A stretch of 64,000 bases of DNA from the NCBI GenBank assembly GCA_905250125.1, contig CAJNOL010000190.1, positions 1-64,000 of the forward strand, given 5' to 3'. Below, in pieces: positions 37,473-50,354 of this stretch; positions within the stretch are counted from its first letter, which is position 1, and the number at the start of each line of letters is the position of its first letter. The DNA comes from Rotaria sordida (Eukaryota; Rotifera; Eurotatoria; Philodinida; Philodinidae). Made by a program: the position numbers and the translations under genes. The notes under the pieces were generated by a model. That model made no database searches, was not told the DNA's origin, and saw nothing but the letters and a program-made list of their open reading frames with translations.

Positions 37473-39515
37473 ATTTGTTGTTAATAATCTATTGTCATTT
37501 CCACTTATTGCTAAACTAATATATTGTTTTAAAAACTGTCGATTTGGATAATAGAGTTCATCGGATATATGATGTGAAATATCGGAAGACGCCAGGTTGA
37601 GTAATAATATGGTAAGCGAATGTTGACACGAGCGTGTTTTATAACAATTATGAAGATCATGGCATTCATCACGCGCAAACGCGTGTAGGAACCCGTAAAG
37701 AGAAATTTAAGCTTTCTCTTTCGTTTTCTTTTCAATTTCTTCTTCTCTGCCCTTTTTTTTACTGTTCTTTCAACCAATCTTGATTTAGAATTTAACGAAT
37801 CAAGTTTTAAATATTTTATTTTGACAACTTGCGATATCTATAGAAATAAGTAAAATTTTATTTGACAATGATGATGAGGTTTTTTTTCTTTTTTAAAAGC
37901 AAATGAAATCACAAATGTCGATTATTTAGAATGATCACAAAAATGAAATATCGTTGATGACATTTTCTTAAAGTCTATAGACATTAGCAGCCATACAAAT
38001 TGTTTTTTTTTATAATGATAAAAAAGTCAGGTATTTATTGGTAAATAATGACTGAGATTAACAATTGCACACCTTGATGAATTTGTATACTTTGTAATCT
38101 TGATGAATCATGAAGAAACAATATTGAAGTTAGTTTTTTTTCTCATATTCTCATTTAATAATTGTATTAGTAGTGAATTTTTGGACTTGAAGAGTTACAA
38201 TTTCAATCAATGAAACAATACAAATATGTTCTATTTTGTTAAACAAAATTTAGAAGTAGTGTTGAAGTATAGAGGTAGAAATAGAGCCTTGCGTCAAAGC
38301 CAATGTCGGAGTTATATCAGTAAAACAGTCAAGTATTTTTACTCTTAAATAAAATAACAAGTTTGTTCTTCATACGTTAAGTAATGAACAAAAACATACG
38401 ACTTTATTTACTCATGTATACTTTTAAAGAAAAAAAAACCATCAAAGAGACATTCATATTAGCAAGTTGCATCTATCCACCTCGACTCTCCTTCATGCGG
38501 ACAGGACCGATAGATAGGGTTTAATGGTTCCAAAAAACTGGAACCATCGAAAAAGAACTACCTAACCGTTAAATAATCAAATACATGTAAAAATTCTTCA
38601 ATCTATATCGAGAAATCTTGATTTTTTTCATTCTTAACATAAAAGATTTCAATATGTGTGTTAATGTTGTTTTGTTTCAGTATTGAAATATGTGACATCT
38701 TTAATCTCAACAATTTAATAGTGAAAATTTCTCAAAATAGATTTAAAATTTTCGTATCTATCTATCTTATGATTTAACTGTTTCGGTTTCACATAATAGT
38801 TTGGGAACCAAGCCGAAGTTGTCGAACTCTACCGACAGACCATCATAGAGCATGAGAGACATAGGAGCAAAAAAAATTGAAGTCCACTGTAGAATTATCG
38901 TGGAAAACGATTGAATTAAAGATCATTGTTTTTTGCCTTTGTTTCACGCTCACTGTAATAACATCTTTTATAATCAACACACATTAACAATGGATAGTAA
39001 GTTACAAATCAAAATATATGTTTGTAAATTCCTTCACTTGCCATTTAAGAAGTTTGATCGTGTTTCACATTTTAATCCGGTAGAAATTATGCTAACAACT
39101 TTCTTTTGTAGAAAAAAAAACGTTGATAGTTTTGATGATCTCATCGATGGTAAAGTAGTGTTTTTCATTTAAATATTTTGTTGAAGAAAAGAAAATGATT
39201 GTATTATCGATTCGAAGTTTTTTTTGTCTATTGAAATTCAGAATTGTTAATATATCAAGATAGATACAAAATATTTGATGTTAACATGCATTTATTTCAA
39301 TCATGGTTGTTGCTTTTTATCCATTCAGGAGTTTGCAACACAAAAAAAAAATTGATTGACAATGAGCGGTCTCTATAGAAGAAAGAAAAACAATGTAGGT
39401 GCTGTTGTTTAGCAGTGTATGTAAATTGAAAATGGTTGTTATTCTCAACAAGATTCGGTCGCTTTGAAACAAAGGGAACATTATTTTTTACATACATCAA
39501 ACATTAAGACGAACG
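37473..39515. other. Divergent intergenic region between PHLPP and the ODAD4-PLAT gene
   Basis: About 2 kb that must hold both promoters. The first ~240 bp are open in the PHLPP frame and may be an upstream exon. A basic Lys/Arg-rich frame (37529-37777, minus) overlaps in another phase. At 38528-38547 GGTTCC-AAAAAACT-GGAACC forms a small perfect hairpin. 39050-39110 is a dispersed repeat copy (see 59230-59340). No TATA or cilia-type X-box motif could be assigned. Confidence 0.5.
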
Positions 39516-42500
39516 ATGGTAAAAAAAGACGACGAAATGAGCGTTTCTTCGGAAGCGAAAGGTCCATTAAAAAGTTTTCAAGCATTAATGGGCGAAGGTG
39601 AAAAATTTTCTCGTGATAAACTTTATACTAAAGCTATTCAATGTTATACCGAGGTAAACTTATTTAAATTATTAAAGATATAATAGAAAAATAAAATATT
39701 CAGGCACTTGATCTTTTACCACAAGATGAAGAGAAAGCAACGGAAAAAGATACTAATGATCGATTAAATGGTTTAGTTGCACGATCAGCATGTTATTTAA
39801 AAATTGGAAAAAATGATTTAGCATTACAGGATGCTGAACAATCCTTAAAAACCAATAAAGAATTTACAAAAGTAAACTTTTTTTCTTGTTTTCTTTTTGA
39901 CCATTCATAAAAGACGGTCTAGGAAAGATAGCATTTTTTGCCTCTGGCTCGGGTTTGAACAACTGCTGTCATCACGTTCAGTGGATGATCAATTGGTCGC
40001 ATGCTTGACAGAAGAGTAATTCTTAACTCACTTTCCAGGCATGCGATTTAATCTCACATGGCACCATGCGAGGATGAGCACAGCATGTGAAAAATGAAGA
40101 TCTATTCCATGAAATGGATTCTTAGATGATCTTGTTGTTAAATAGTAAATTAATGTTGATATTCATATTCTGAATTTATCGAAATGTTACTAAAAGGCAA
40201 AAAGTATATTCATTATCGAATAACAAAAAATCACAGAGACAGAGGCTTCAAAGAAGGAAAAACTATATGGGCTATGGGAAATTTTTAAAGCAATTACTAC
40301 TTGTTCTCGTGTGAGGCTTTATGCTCAATTAAAATAGTTTCCTAAACATTCGTATTTACACTTATATCTAATGTTTGTTGTCCTTGAATACATTGTTAGT
40401 TATCTTCTTGATCTCTCTGAGTTATTTCTCTTTAATGCTAGGACATATTTTTACCGATTTTATTTTTCAGCATTGCGATCAATTTATGTATATCCACTAT
40501 TCATGATTTATTTGTAGATGATGCATCATTAAATTTTGAGAATTTGCTCTGTTCGAAATGCTAATCAAAACCAGTTTAACTTGAAAAATATTTATAACAG
40601 AGGAGAAAAATCAATTATAATAAATGTTGGGACGTCTGAATATGTCCAATGTCACCCCTTCCCCTATCTTGGAAATGTTCGCTTTTTTTCTGATTCCCTT
40701 CCACTTTCTCAGACCAACCTTTATGGATGGTTCCTTTGTTTTTTTTCTACTGTTCGATTATTCTAAAGGGTTTATATCAAAAAGCCGAAGCTCTTTATGC
40801 AATGGGTGAATTTGAATTGGCATTAATGTTTTATCATCGTGGTAAAAAACTTCGATCTGATCTTCGAGAATTCCAATTAGGTATTAACAAAGCTCAAGAA
40901 GCTATTGATAATTCAGTTGGAGGTATTAATTTATTGGAAAAAAAACCTTATTTTAAACCTTATTATTATTTTTTTTCCTTTTAAATTAAGATCCAAATCG
41001 TGTTAAACTTGAAGCTAGTGGTGATTTATCAATTTTTTACAAGAATGATGAGGTAAAACATATAAATTAAATAAGACTTCTGCACACATGCATGTCATTT
41101 CACAGGACGAAGCCAAAAAGGTGATCTTTCTCTAATTTGAATCTAGCTATTAACATGTGATTAAAATGCTAATAAAGAAAACGCTTAATGTTTTTTTTTC
41201 TCTATAGAATATTAATTCATAGTTTTATTATTTTTTTTTTACAAACTACTAATAGAAAAAAAAACAACCAATGGGTTATGTGCGTGCTTCACAAAAGAAA
41301 GAAGCTGTTATTCAACGGAAACAACATACACCTGTTTCTAATCCAAAAACAACTAAACAACTTTTAGGTGATCTTTATGAAGATCGAGCTTTTCTTGAAA
41401 AAATTATTAATAATACAGGTAAATATTTTGTGTTTTTATTCATTTATCATTTTATTTTTTGAAAACTAAAATTTTCATATTATAGTTGTTACAAAACCAA
41501 ATACAAAAACAGGTGATGCTATTTATCAATTAGCATCAGATGGACTTGATTATTTGGATAGTCGAACAGATTTTTGGCGTCAACAAGAACCACTTTATGC
41601 TCGTTCAAGATTTATTAAAAAACTTGAAGGTGATGAAGAATCTTATAAACATATTCGTCATGAACTTGAAGCTATTGATGATCGTAAATAAATGTTCTTT
41701 TTCATAACGTATAAAAACTTCTTTTTTTTCTTTTTCTTTTTTAGAACAAAATAAAGATCAATTTGTTGATGCACGTCGTCGTGCACATCGTTTACTTGAT
41801 TTCTGTGATCGTTTAGATGAAAGAAAATTTAATGAAAAACAATCTGTACTTGCCGATGTTTATTCACGTTTAGGAAATGCTTATTTAGAATTAGGTGATT
41901 ATAATAAATCATTAGAATATCATAATCGAGATTTAAAAATTGCTGACATAAAACAATTTCCGGAGCGTTCATCACGTGCATTGGATAATATGGGTCGAGT
42001 TTATGCACGTAGTGGACAATTTCCACAAGCTATTCAAGTATGGGAAAAAAAAATTCCTTTAGCAACATCATCATTAGAAAAAGCTTGGCTATTTCATGAA
42101 ATTGGTCAATGTCATTTTGGACTTGGTTTGTTTGAAAAAGACAAAAAAACAAAAATTTTTTCTTCAATAATAATTTTATTTAGGTGATTTTGAAAGATCA
42201 AAACGTTATGGTGAACGATCATTTACCGAAGCTGTTGCTGTTAATGATGCTGTATGGCAATTAAATGCTAAAGTTCTTGTTTCACATAGTCAAACAAAAT
42301 TACGACAATATCGTGAAGCTGAACAAACATTTGATGAAGCACTTACATTAGCAAAAGATCAAAGTAAGTTTATTTGAAATGAAAAAAAATTTTGAAATTT
42401 TATTTTTTGAAAATTTTCATCAATCAATTAAAACATATTTAGAAATTAAAAATTCACCAAGTGAGATTTTTTCTCTTTTTTTTTTTTTGAAATATGTTGC

Positions 42501-45500
42501 ATGAATTTATCGAAAACTTCTAGTATTCTATTTTATTTTCTTTTTTTCGCATGACAGTTTTTTTCCTTATTTTTTGTGGTGAATTTATAACAGAACTGAA
42601 TTAATTATGAAATATGTCTTCTTTTTTTAGACGATGTTGCTGCTGAACGAGCTATTGAACGTGCATTGAAAGAAGTTCGAGATCAAATTGCTAAAGGAGC
42701 AGCTGACTGTAAGTTAATAAATTATTTTTTTTCAACAGATTATTTTCTGTATGTTTATTTTTTTTTATTAGCTCCACCTGATCGAACAGGTAATTTGAAA
42801 AGAAAAATTATTTTTACAAACTATTAAATTTTTTTTTTTTCTAGAAATAAATTATGAAATAAAAGTAAAAAGTAATGATCATATTATGTATGGTGATGAT
42901 CAAAGTACAATAAAATTAATTATCTATGGAGATAATGGAAATTCAGGTCCTATTGATTTTCGTAGTGATGAAAATGATACAAAGAAATATGATGGACAAT
43001 CAATGACACTTAAAAAGAAAGCATTCGATGCTGGAAAAGTATGAAATTTAAATATTTAAAATTTTACAGTAAATTTATGTTTTTTTTTTAAATAGATAAC
43101 AAAAATTGCATTAACATGTAATAATATTGAATCATGGCCACTTGATTCAATTGAAGTTTCGGATAATAAACGAAAAACAAAGCTTAAGTATGATGATATT
43201 TTATTTCTATAAAATAAAAATTAAAGATAATCTTCTTATTTAGATTTTTATTAGCTCAACCAATTGATTCAACCACAACTGTTGTTGATTTATATCCTGA
43301 AGGATGTATGTTTAAAAGACAAAAAAAAACATTATATCATTATTATGAATTATTCTCTTGATTGATTTAGCTATTGTTCAAACATCTTCAGATTCATCAG
43401 GAAAAGATGATAAAAGTAAATATATGCAAATAAAAAATTACTAACGAAAGGAACTCTTGTAACTGATAACTTCCGTTCGGTCTCATATTTTTCTAATTAT
43501 TAGGATCCAGGGTGCAGATAAATGTTCTAAAAGGATCTCTAGCGTTAGAACTTTCTTCTTGAATTATGATCATTTTACTGAGTTTTTTCAGCCTATAACA
43601 GGATATTACGAGGAAGCCTGTGTCTAGGAATGTTAATCAGAAGTAGACCTCATGATCTTTGAAAAAATCCTGAAAGTTTCAGCAAAAACAAATACTAATA
43701 TCTAGCGTAAGGATGGCGTTCCTCACGGATTTTGTGGTTATTTAAACACGTACTATATATCTATGCTTCGAAAAATAGGTACTCGCCCACCCGAAAGAGG
43801 GTTTTCTTTCAGTATACAATATCTTGAGAAGAAATCATCCGTTGTTGTTGAAGTTTAAAGGATATTCTAAAGATCATGAGATCTATTTTTGGATAAAATT
43901 TCAGACTAAAATTTCTTGATTTAGTTTTCTTCATAATCTCTTACAATAGTCTGATAGAATGGCCATAACTCAAGAAGAAAGCGCTCATGGTACAAATCGT
44001 TTTAGGACTTCTTTACCTAGATAGAGAATTGTAACAGACAGCAAAATCTGAGCTAGAACGAAGTTCATGGAATTTCCTCGTAACAAGGGATGTGCGGGAC
44101 CAAAGAATAAAACTTTACCTGCACCATGAGATAAAATTATCGAAAAACGAGTATTGAAGAATTATTTTAGATGTGATACGGATAAATTCTGAAATAGATT
44201 TCTCTAGACTGTGAGCGGGACCACAACTACACCAGATTTACTGGGGGCCAAAAAAGACCCTAACCTCGCAGCACATCTCTACTTGTAACTAATTTTGCTT
44301 TTTCTTTTCTTAGAAAATAAAGGTCAAGGTACACTCGCATCTCGACAATCACCGCAGACAATGAAACGAACTGAACAAGGACCTTCATCAACACGCACGA
44401 ATGAATCAAATAAAAAACCAACAAAAACTGATGAACAAAAATCGAAAACAACAAAAACTGATGAANNNNNNNNNNCAACAAAAACTGATGAACAAAAATC
44501 GAAAACAACAAAAACTGATGAACAAAAATCGAAAACAACAAAATTAGATGAACAAAAAACACCTAAAAAAGATGATACAACTGATAAAAGTAGTAAAATA
44601 TTGCATTTTTTTGTTAATTAAAAAATTGAATTATTTATTTAAAGAATCAACTCAAAGAACATCTTCAGCAACTGAACCATCATCTGATTCACATAAAAGT
44701 AAGCCAATCTACAAAATTGATTTTAATTTTTTAACAAAAAAAAAAAAAATCTTCTTTTAATCTAGATATTGAATATACAATAACTGTTCAAACAGGTTCA
44801 GTACAATTCGCTGGTACTGATGCACATGTATTTATTTCTCTCTATGGTGATAAAAACAAAATTGTTCGATATCAACTTAAAACATCTGTAAACAATCGAA
44901 ATTTATTTGAAAAAGGTCAAAAAGATGATTTTGTATTGGAAGATATTGATATTGGACACGTTCGTTTGTTTTATTTTTGAAAATTTTCATATAAAATAAT
45001 TTATTTATTCTAGTTAAAAACAATTACTATTGAACATGATGGTACTGGTGTAGCTGCTGGTTGGTATTTAGACTTTGTTCAAGTTAAATATAAGAATAAT
45101 ACTGTCATGTAGGAATAATTTTTGTTTTTAAATTTCTTCTTTTTTTTAAATTTCAATTTATTTAGGTTTCCTGTTGAACGTTGGCTTGACGTAGATCATG
45201 ATGATAAACGAATTAGTCTTGAACTCGAACCTAATAAAAAACCTACATCAAAACTTACAACTGGTAAATAATAAATTTCTTTTTTGTTTGAAGTTTTTCT
45301 TTTAAATTATTTAATATATTTAACATATATCAGAAGTAGAAAATACCAAAGAAGAAAAACGTTCTTCAATATCGTCGACTGATGAAAAAAATAAAAGTGA
45401 ATCCTCTTCTGAAAAAGTTAAATATGATGACTTTTTCGATAATGAGGGTTGGTGTAATAAATATTCGTCAAGCTGCTCTTTCTATATTTTCTGCTATTCT

Positions 45501-46358
45501 ATTCTATGCTTTTGCTTTTATTATTATTTTAGAAAAAGAAAAGTCTTATCTAATAAAAAATTTCTTTTTGAATATTTAGAAGATACAAAAGAAGAAAATG
45601 CCGTTGAATATGAAATAACAGTTAGAACAGCCGATAAACGATCAGCTGGAACTGGTAAATTTATTTCATCTTTTTTATTTCTTCTATTTGAATATAAAAA
45701 TTCTTTATATTAATTTATTATATAGATGCAAATGTATTCTTAAGTTTATTTGGTGATAAAGATAAACTTGAACGACGTCAATTAAAAGAATCACTTGATC
45801 AAGCACGAAATTTATTTGAACAAGGTGCAACAAATCGTTTTCAAATTTATGCAGCTGATGTTGGACAAGTAAAAATTAAAGCAACAAAAACAGAAAATTA
45901 TACTCTTAAATAATTTATCTATATTTTAAGATTAAAACAATTCGAATTGAACATGATGGACGTGGTTTCGGTAGTGGTTGGTATCTTGATTCAATTGAAG
46001 TTCGTCATGTTTCACGCGATGAAAATTATAAGTAAATAAATTTCTTTATTAAATAAAAATTAATTTTATTATTTTAAATAGATTTCCCGTTGATCGATGG
46101 TTGGATGAAGGTGAAGGTGATAAGAGAATTTCACTTGATCTTGAACCAGATAAAAAACCTGGACAATTAAGAGGTAAAAGAATTCATTTGAAATATTTGC
46201 ATAATATTTACCAAAAGGAACAGATTAAAAGAAATAAAAAAATACATATGTTGTTTTGTCTTCCTAACAATATTATTCTAAATACTTTTACAGACGATAA
46301 TAATACTGAACAAGAAGAAGAGAATAGAGAACAACAAAAAGTCGAAACTGATGAATAA
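39516..46358 (+). CDS. ODAD4/TTC25-like TPR protein fused to three PLAT domains
   Basis: Twenty-six exons: 39516-39653, 39704-39871, 40769-40922, 40991-41052, 41106-41120, 41256-41418, 41486-41683, 41745-42125, 42184-42363, 42631-42708, 42772-42789, 42845-43038, 43096-43187, 43244-43305, 43371-43415, 44314-44589, 44645-44698, 44766-44959, 45014-45108, 45166-45263, 45334-45447, 45580-45654, 45726-45868, 45931-46031, 46082-46173, 46294-46358 (3255 nt, 1084 aa, all phases close). Residues 1-510 follow ODAD4: LYAMGEFELALMFYHRGKK, KQLLGDLYEDRAFLEK, DFWRQQEPLYAR, RALDNMGRVYARSGQF, EKAWLFHEIGQCHFG. ODAD4 belongs to the outer-dynein-arm docking complex of motile cilia. Then come PLAT 1 (519-625, diverged), a (TKTDEQKSKT)n linker (650-741), PLAT 2 (760-885) and PLAT 3 (930-1060), with EHDGTGVAAGWYLD and EHDGRGFGSGWYLD. 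The weakest donor is GTTCGT at 44960. The long intron 43416-44313 joins PLAT 1 to the linker. Confidence 0.85.
41106..41120 (+). other. 15-nt microexon (DEAKK)
   Basis: GACGAAGCCAAAAAG lies between TTTCACAG and GTGATCTT. It is phase 0 on both sides and encodes DEAKK. It aligns with the polar linker that follows the GDLS segment in ODAD4 proteins. Without it the gene still stays in frame. Confidence 0.6.
42443..42460 (+). other. Possible 18-nt cassette microexon (KIKNSP)
   Basis: Preceded by CATATTTAG and followed by GTGAGA, with phase 1 at both ends, so inclusion adds six residues and skipping keeps the frame. It is left out of the exon list of the gene. The neighbouring residues (AKDQ / NDVAAERA) join well without it. 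Confidence 0.35.
43416..44313 (+). other. Repeat-filled intron of the ODAD4-PLAT gene
   Basis: An 898-bp intron. 43550-44060 belongs to the family also seen at 35.4-35.7 and 55.2-55.6 kb (AAATTTCAGACTAAAATTTC). 44094-44282 is a copy of the CTAGAGATGTGCGGGACC MITE, with ends GGGATGTGCGGGACC and GCACATCTCTAC. Confidence 0.6.
44396..44550 (+). repeat. Coding 30-bp tandem repeat, TKTDEQKSKT
   Basis: Inside the linker exon, the 30-bp unit ACAAAAACTGATGAACAAAA plus ATCGAAAACA recurs at least four times. Ten N (44466-44475) replace part of one unit. The missing piece should be 13 bases (or 13 plus a multiple of 30); 10 and 13 keep the same frame, so the reading frame survives. Confidence 0.85.
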
Positions 46359-46861
46359 TAACAAAATATACAACATGAAACTGAAGAGTAAATGAATGAT
46401 CGATTGGCAATTCTCATTGTTTTTTTTTTCTGTTGTTATTGTGCACATAACCTAAAGATATATGATTTAGCTATACTAATGTTTTTTATCGTGATTAGCG
46501 AGTGTTTTTTTATTATGTTTTTCTTTTCTTTGGCTATACTCTATGCGAATGATTATTATTCTAATAATTAATTATTGTATTGTCTTGTTGATTGCTTTCT
46601 TTTGTGTATGAATATTTCAAATATAGAATATTAATTATTTTTGTTTTTTATTTTAGCAGTTCATTAATAATTGAACAATGCCACAAATAATCGATGTGCG
46701 TGTTTGAATGTCATCGGCTTCTTCAAAATTTTTAATTAATTGGCTTATTTTTACTATTGCTTTTTTTTGTAAAGAAATAATAAAAAAATCGATTTTATTA
46801 GATCCAATATGAACATAATTGATTTTTATTTTATTTAAGTCTTAATCATTAAGTTTCTGCG
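46359..46861 (+). other. 3' flank of the ODAD4-PLAT gene
   Basis: AT-rich with no gene. The best AATAAA is at 46779-46784, ~420 bases past the stop. This would give a long 3' UTR, or a closer variant signal is used. Confidence 0.4.
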
Positions 46862-47185
46862 CTACTTTGATCTTGTTATTGTAACAGGAGACAGACATAA
46901 CAAAATTTCTTCAACAAAAAAGACAATGACATACAGGATGTATATAGAAGAGATGTTGATCACAGTTGGAAATCTGCTGCTGCCACGATGGTTTTCGAGA
47001 AACTCTTCGAAAATCTCTTCTGTCATATGCACAATTTGCACAATTAGATTGAATACATCAGATTCACCACGGTTCTGATTCTTGGACTTGTAGACACCCA
47101 AATCGGGGGCAGATTCATGCAATTTTACAATCTTCCTGAAAAAGAAGCTGTCGCTCCCTCGATAGTATATTTGAATCGAAATCAA
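46862..47185 (-). CDS. Possible exon or gene fragment, unrecognised
   Basis: A 107-codon frame with balanced codon use in its middle part: LHESAPDLGVYKSKNQNRGE, then VFNLIVQIVHMTEEIFEEF. A good acceptor (TTCTTTTTCAG) falls just before KIVKLHES, so the true exon may begin there. No domain is recognised. It lies tail-to-tail with the ODAD4-PLAT gene. It could be the end of a gene with unseen 5' exons, or a decayed copy. Confidence 0.25.
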   Translation of the reverse strand: MISIQIYYRGSDSFFFRKIVKLHESAPDLGVYKSKNQNRGESDVFNLIVQIVHMTEEIFEEFLENHRGSSRFPTVINISSIYILYVIVFFVEEILLCLSPVTITRSK

Positions 47186-49020
47186 ATTTACCTATGAGTT
47201 AAATTACAGTTTATTCAATGGCAGATATAGTAGTGGACTAAAGTCTTCCATCCCTGTATCTCGACTACCATACGTGCTATAAGTTGGAAAATTTGTGTGT
47301 ATATGGTTCACTAAGAAAGAAAATCTGAGATTCAAGCTTACCTTGATTGTTTAAATGAAACGAGAATTATGATGGATGGCACCTATTTGTTCTTTTAATT
47401 TCATAACTCTGGAAAAGGAGAATATAGTGAGTCAGCCCATTCTGTATTATTTAGTGGTTTACTCCAATTATCTATCGTATTAATTTCATTGAAATTCATC
47501 AACCTTGAAGAGAATTGTAGGTATTTCCCCATGATTATTCGGGTTGGAAAAAAAACTATCTACTGGCCTTTAGAGACCATAACACAGTTATAATTCAATG
47601 AATCGAGCTGAAGCTTATATATAATCTTTGCCTATAGTTGAGCATTATTACCTATAAATTTCACGAAAGAACCTTTCACTAAATAAAAGCGCCATCTAAA
47701 TACAGAAGACTCAGAGGCATGCAGAGACAACAATCTTCGGTTAAATTACCTAATCATTTGACTAAAAAAAGAGCATAGACTTGGCTCTATTTGCATGCTA
47801 AAATATCAAGAATTAATCATGTACTTAATAACAGATAACGAAAAATTTAGTAGACAATTTTTTTCAAGCTAAAGCTTGAAGAAAAGATAGGCGCTCTTCA
47901 TCATAACCATTGTTGTATTTCAGCAATCGAGGGGATCTTGTGTTTCTGAACTAAATTCTTAGTGTAGTATATGCACAAAAATGTTCAAATCTCTAATGGA
48001 ATGGAAGACTTCTGTCTACTACTGTAGTTTTGTATTTGTTTTTGAACATCTGCTGTTGAACTAGAACAAAATGAGAAAGAAATTATACTTAGGATTTATG
48101 AAAAGTAATGACGTCGGCACTACTATACTGCATAGAAAGCTTCAGAAGAATTTTTCTTTATGTGTATCGATAGCACAAACAGTATTATATATTCCTTCAA
48201 TATTCCTGTCATATCAGAAGAAACGGCTTTTAACAGAAATATACCCTCGCATTTCTTGTCTCGATTCTATTTCATCACACTTATGACCATGGGGGAAACG
48301 TTAGTCGTTTTCTAGTGCAAAAAAATAGTATGATGGATTACAATGAAAATTAATGCAGTCATTCACCGTTTTATAGTCGTTTCTGACTATCAGAATAATC
48401 ATCCTGGATATCATTACGTTTGGCATACCCTAAGCAATCTGTATTTCTCTTTGCTAAAAACGTTTGATCAATAAAAGATACAAAGGTAGAAGACTGCTTT
48501 TCTAATTGTATAAACTTCGATAACTCATGTTATCAAAAAATTTATCTAAACACGCAACAATGATTACAGAAAGGAATCAGATTCTCAGAGCAACAAGTAA
48601 TGGATGTTCTTTTTTTCTCTTCAACACATGGACTACATAAAATATACCAATGATTTACAGATAAAAGTATAGACCGAGCATGCTTAAATACGATGAAATT
48701 TTCTGTCATCCTTTCCTTCTAACATGTTTATATTAATAGATGGTATCTACACAAAGTATGTTCTATACAATGATAAACGATTATAATTATTTATGTAATA
48801 ATAAGAATAATATAAACTTTCTATACAGTTGTAGAGCATTTCAAAAATACTCTTCTGTCTTTTTTATTGTTTTGGACTAAATTATTGAAATATAATTTAA
48901 AAGAGTTATTGTATACAAAAGAAAACAAATATGTAAACAAGCAATTTGTGCAGCATTGTTTGAATATTTTTGGCTTCTGGTGATAGCAAGCACATATTTA
49001 TCAATAAGAACGAATAATAT
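47186..49020. other. Intergenic or intronic stretch, nothing identified
   Basis: About 1.8 kb of moderate composition. A 71-codon plus-strand frame (48071-48286) shows no recognisable features. No repeat structure is obvious. Confidence 0.45.
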
Positions 49021-49297
49021 TCATCGAACATCACAGTTAACATTATCAGAGTCAATGCTTTGAAGACCGTCATCAGGTGATGAACCTGGTAAAGCCATAG
49101 AGGAGTAAAATGCATGTAATTTTCTCCTATTGGCTTCATCGAGAGGAGGTAACGATGATTCAGATGCACTCGTATCTATAAAAAAAAAAAACTAATCATA
49201 CAAATAAGCACAGTACATACTTAATGATACGTACTATTTTCGTTTTCCATATGTTTTGATGAAATAGATTTAACAAAGTACTCTAAATTAGTAAAGA
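49021..49297 (-). CDS. Last two exons of an unidentified gene
   Basis: Exon 49297-49235 (acceptor TTTTTTAAAG, phase 1) joins exon 49175-49021 through a 59-bp GTACGT...TATAG intron, ending in TGA. It encodes VFTNLEYFVKSISSKH MENENNT, then SESSLPPLDEANRRKLHAFY and a Ser/Asp-rich tail ending NVNCDVR. The polar, acidic end looks like a cytoplasmic C-terminal tail. If the Met in the first of these exons is used alone, a 56-aa protein results. The open frame and acceptor upstream argue instead for a longer gene, perhaps including 50355-50606. Confidence 0.45.
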
Positions 49298-50354
49298 CTT
49301 TAAAAAATATAAGATAAAAAAAGGAAAATCCCATACTGTTGTCCTCACTTGCCAAGAAATATTCTGACACGTATTAAGAGCATCTAGGTATAATATTATA
49401 CATTTATATAGTGCACAATTTCGTTATAACTATAATAGCATTGCTTATTTTTCTAATAGATAACACTATGTAGACATCCAATGATGTTGTTTTCTTGTTT
49501 TTCTCTTTTTTTTCGTATCGTTTTGTACTCGATACGTATGAAAGAGAAAGATATGTTAGGTTTTTTTTGTTTCTGTCTATGCTTCAGAGACATAGTTTTA
49601 CTCTTTTTCTATTCTATATCATTTTTATGATAAGTCTAGCTAACCTTCACTATCACAAATGACATAATATCATTCATGTGTTGCATTCTAGGATGTATTC
49701 AATTTCCATGTAATAATATGTCGTCAGCGTTGGCCGATACCTTTCGATTACATTTTTTCATAGATGAATAAACCGAGACTGCGTTTGAAAACCATATTAA
49801 TATAAATTTGAATGACTTTTACAAATAATTTCGAATTATAAATATTTATGTGCTACATAACTTTAACTGTGTGAATACTCCATGATTAAGTGACAGTTAT
49901 AGTGATAATATGCAAATTTTATATGAAAATAATTAATTCAAAGAAATCAATGTTTCAAAATAAAATAATACTAAAAATGAAGTTTCTTTTTTTTTGTTTT
50001 TATAATTGATGAGATTTTTAATGATAACTCGTCTATATTCGGTTAACGATAATTGAATTTTAAACATGACATGTTATCTCTTAGATAATTGGAAATATTT
50101 TTTTTTGAGTCATATATTCACAACTCAATAATCATCAGTTAAAACTATTCATTCTATACAAGAATGGATAACAACTAGTAATAGTCCTTGTACTACAATA
50201 GCCATCACCTAATGTTATGATATTGGTAAAAAAAATCATCTGCCTCTACTATTGAAGATATCCGCGAGCCAAACAATATGTCATTGGTATAAGGATGCAC
50301 TTTTTTTGTAAAACCATATCTGATGACTATGTAAGGTCAAGTTGTAACGGACAA
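49298..50354. other. Possible introns of the gene ending at 49021
   Basis: AT-rich. Short minus-strand frames that could be exons occur at about 49690-49780 (VYSSMKKCNRKVSANADD) and 50190-50320 (DILFGSRISSIVEADDFF), but splice sites are uncertain, so neither is called. Confidence 0.3.
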
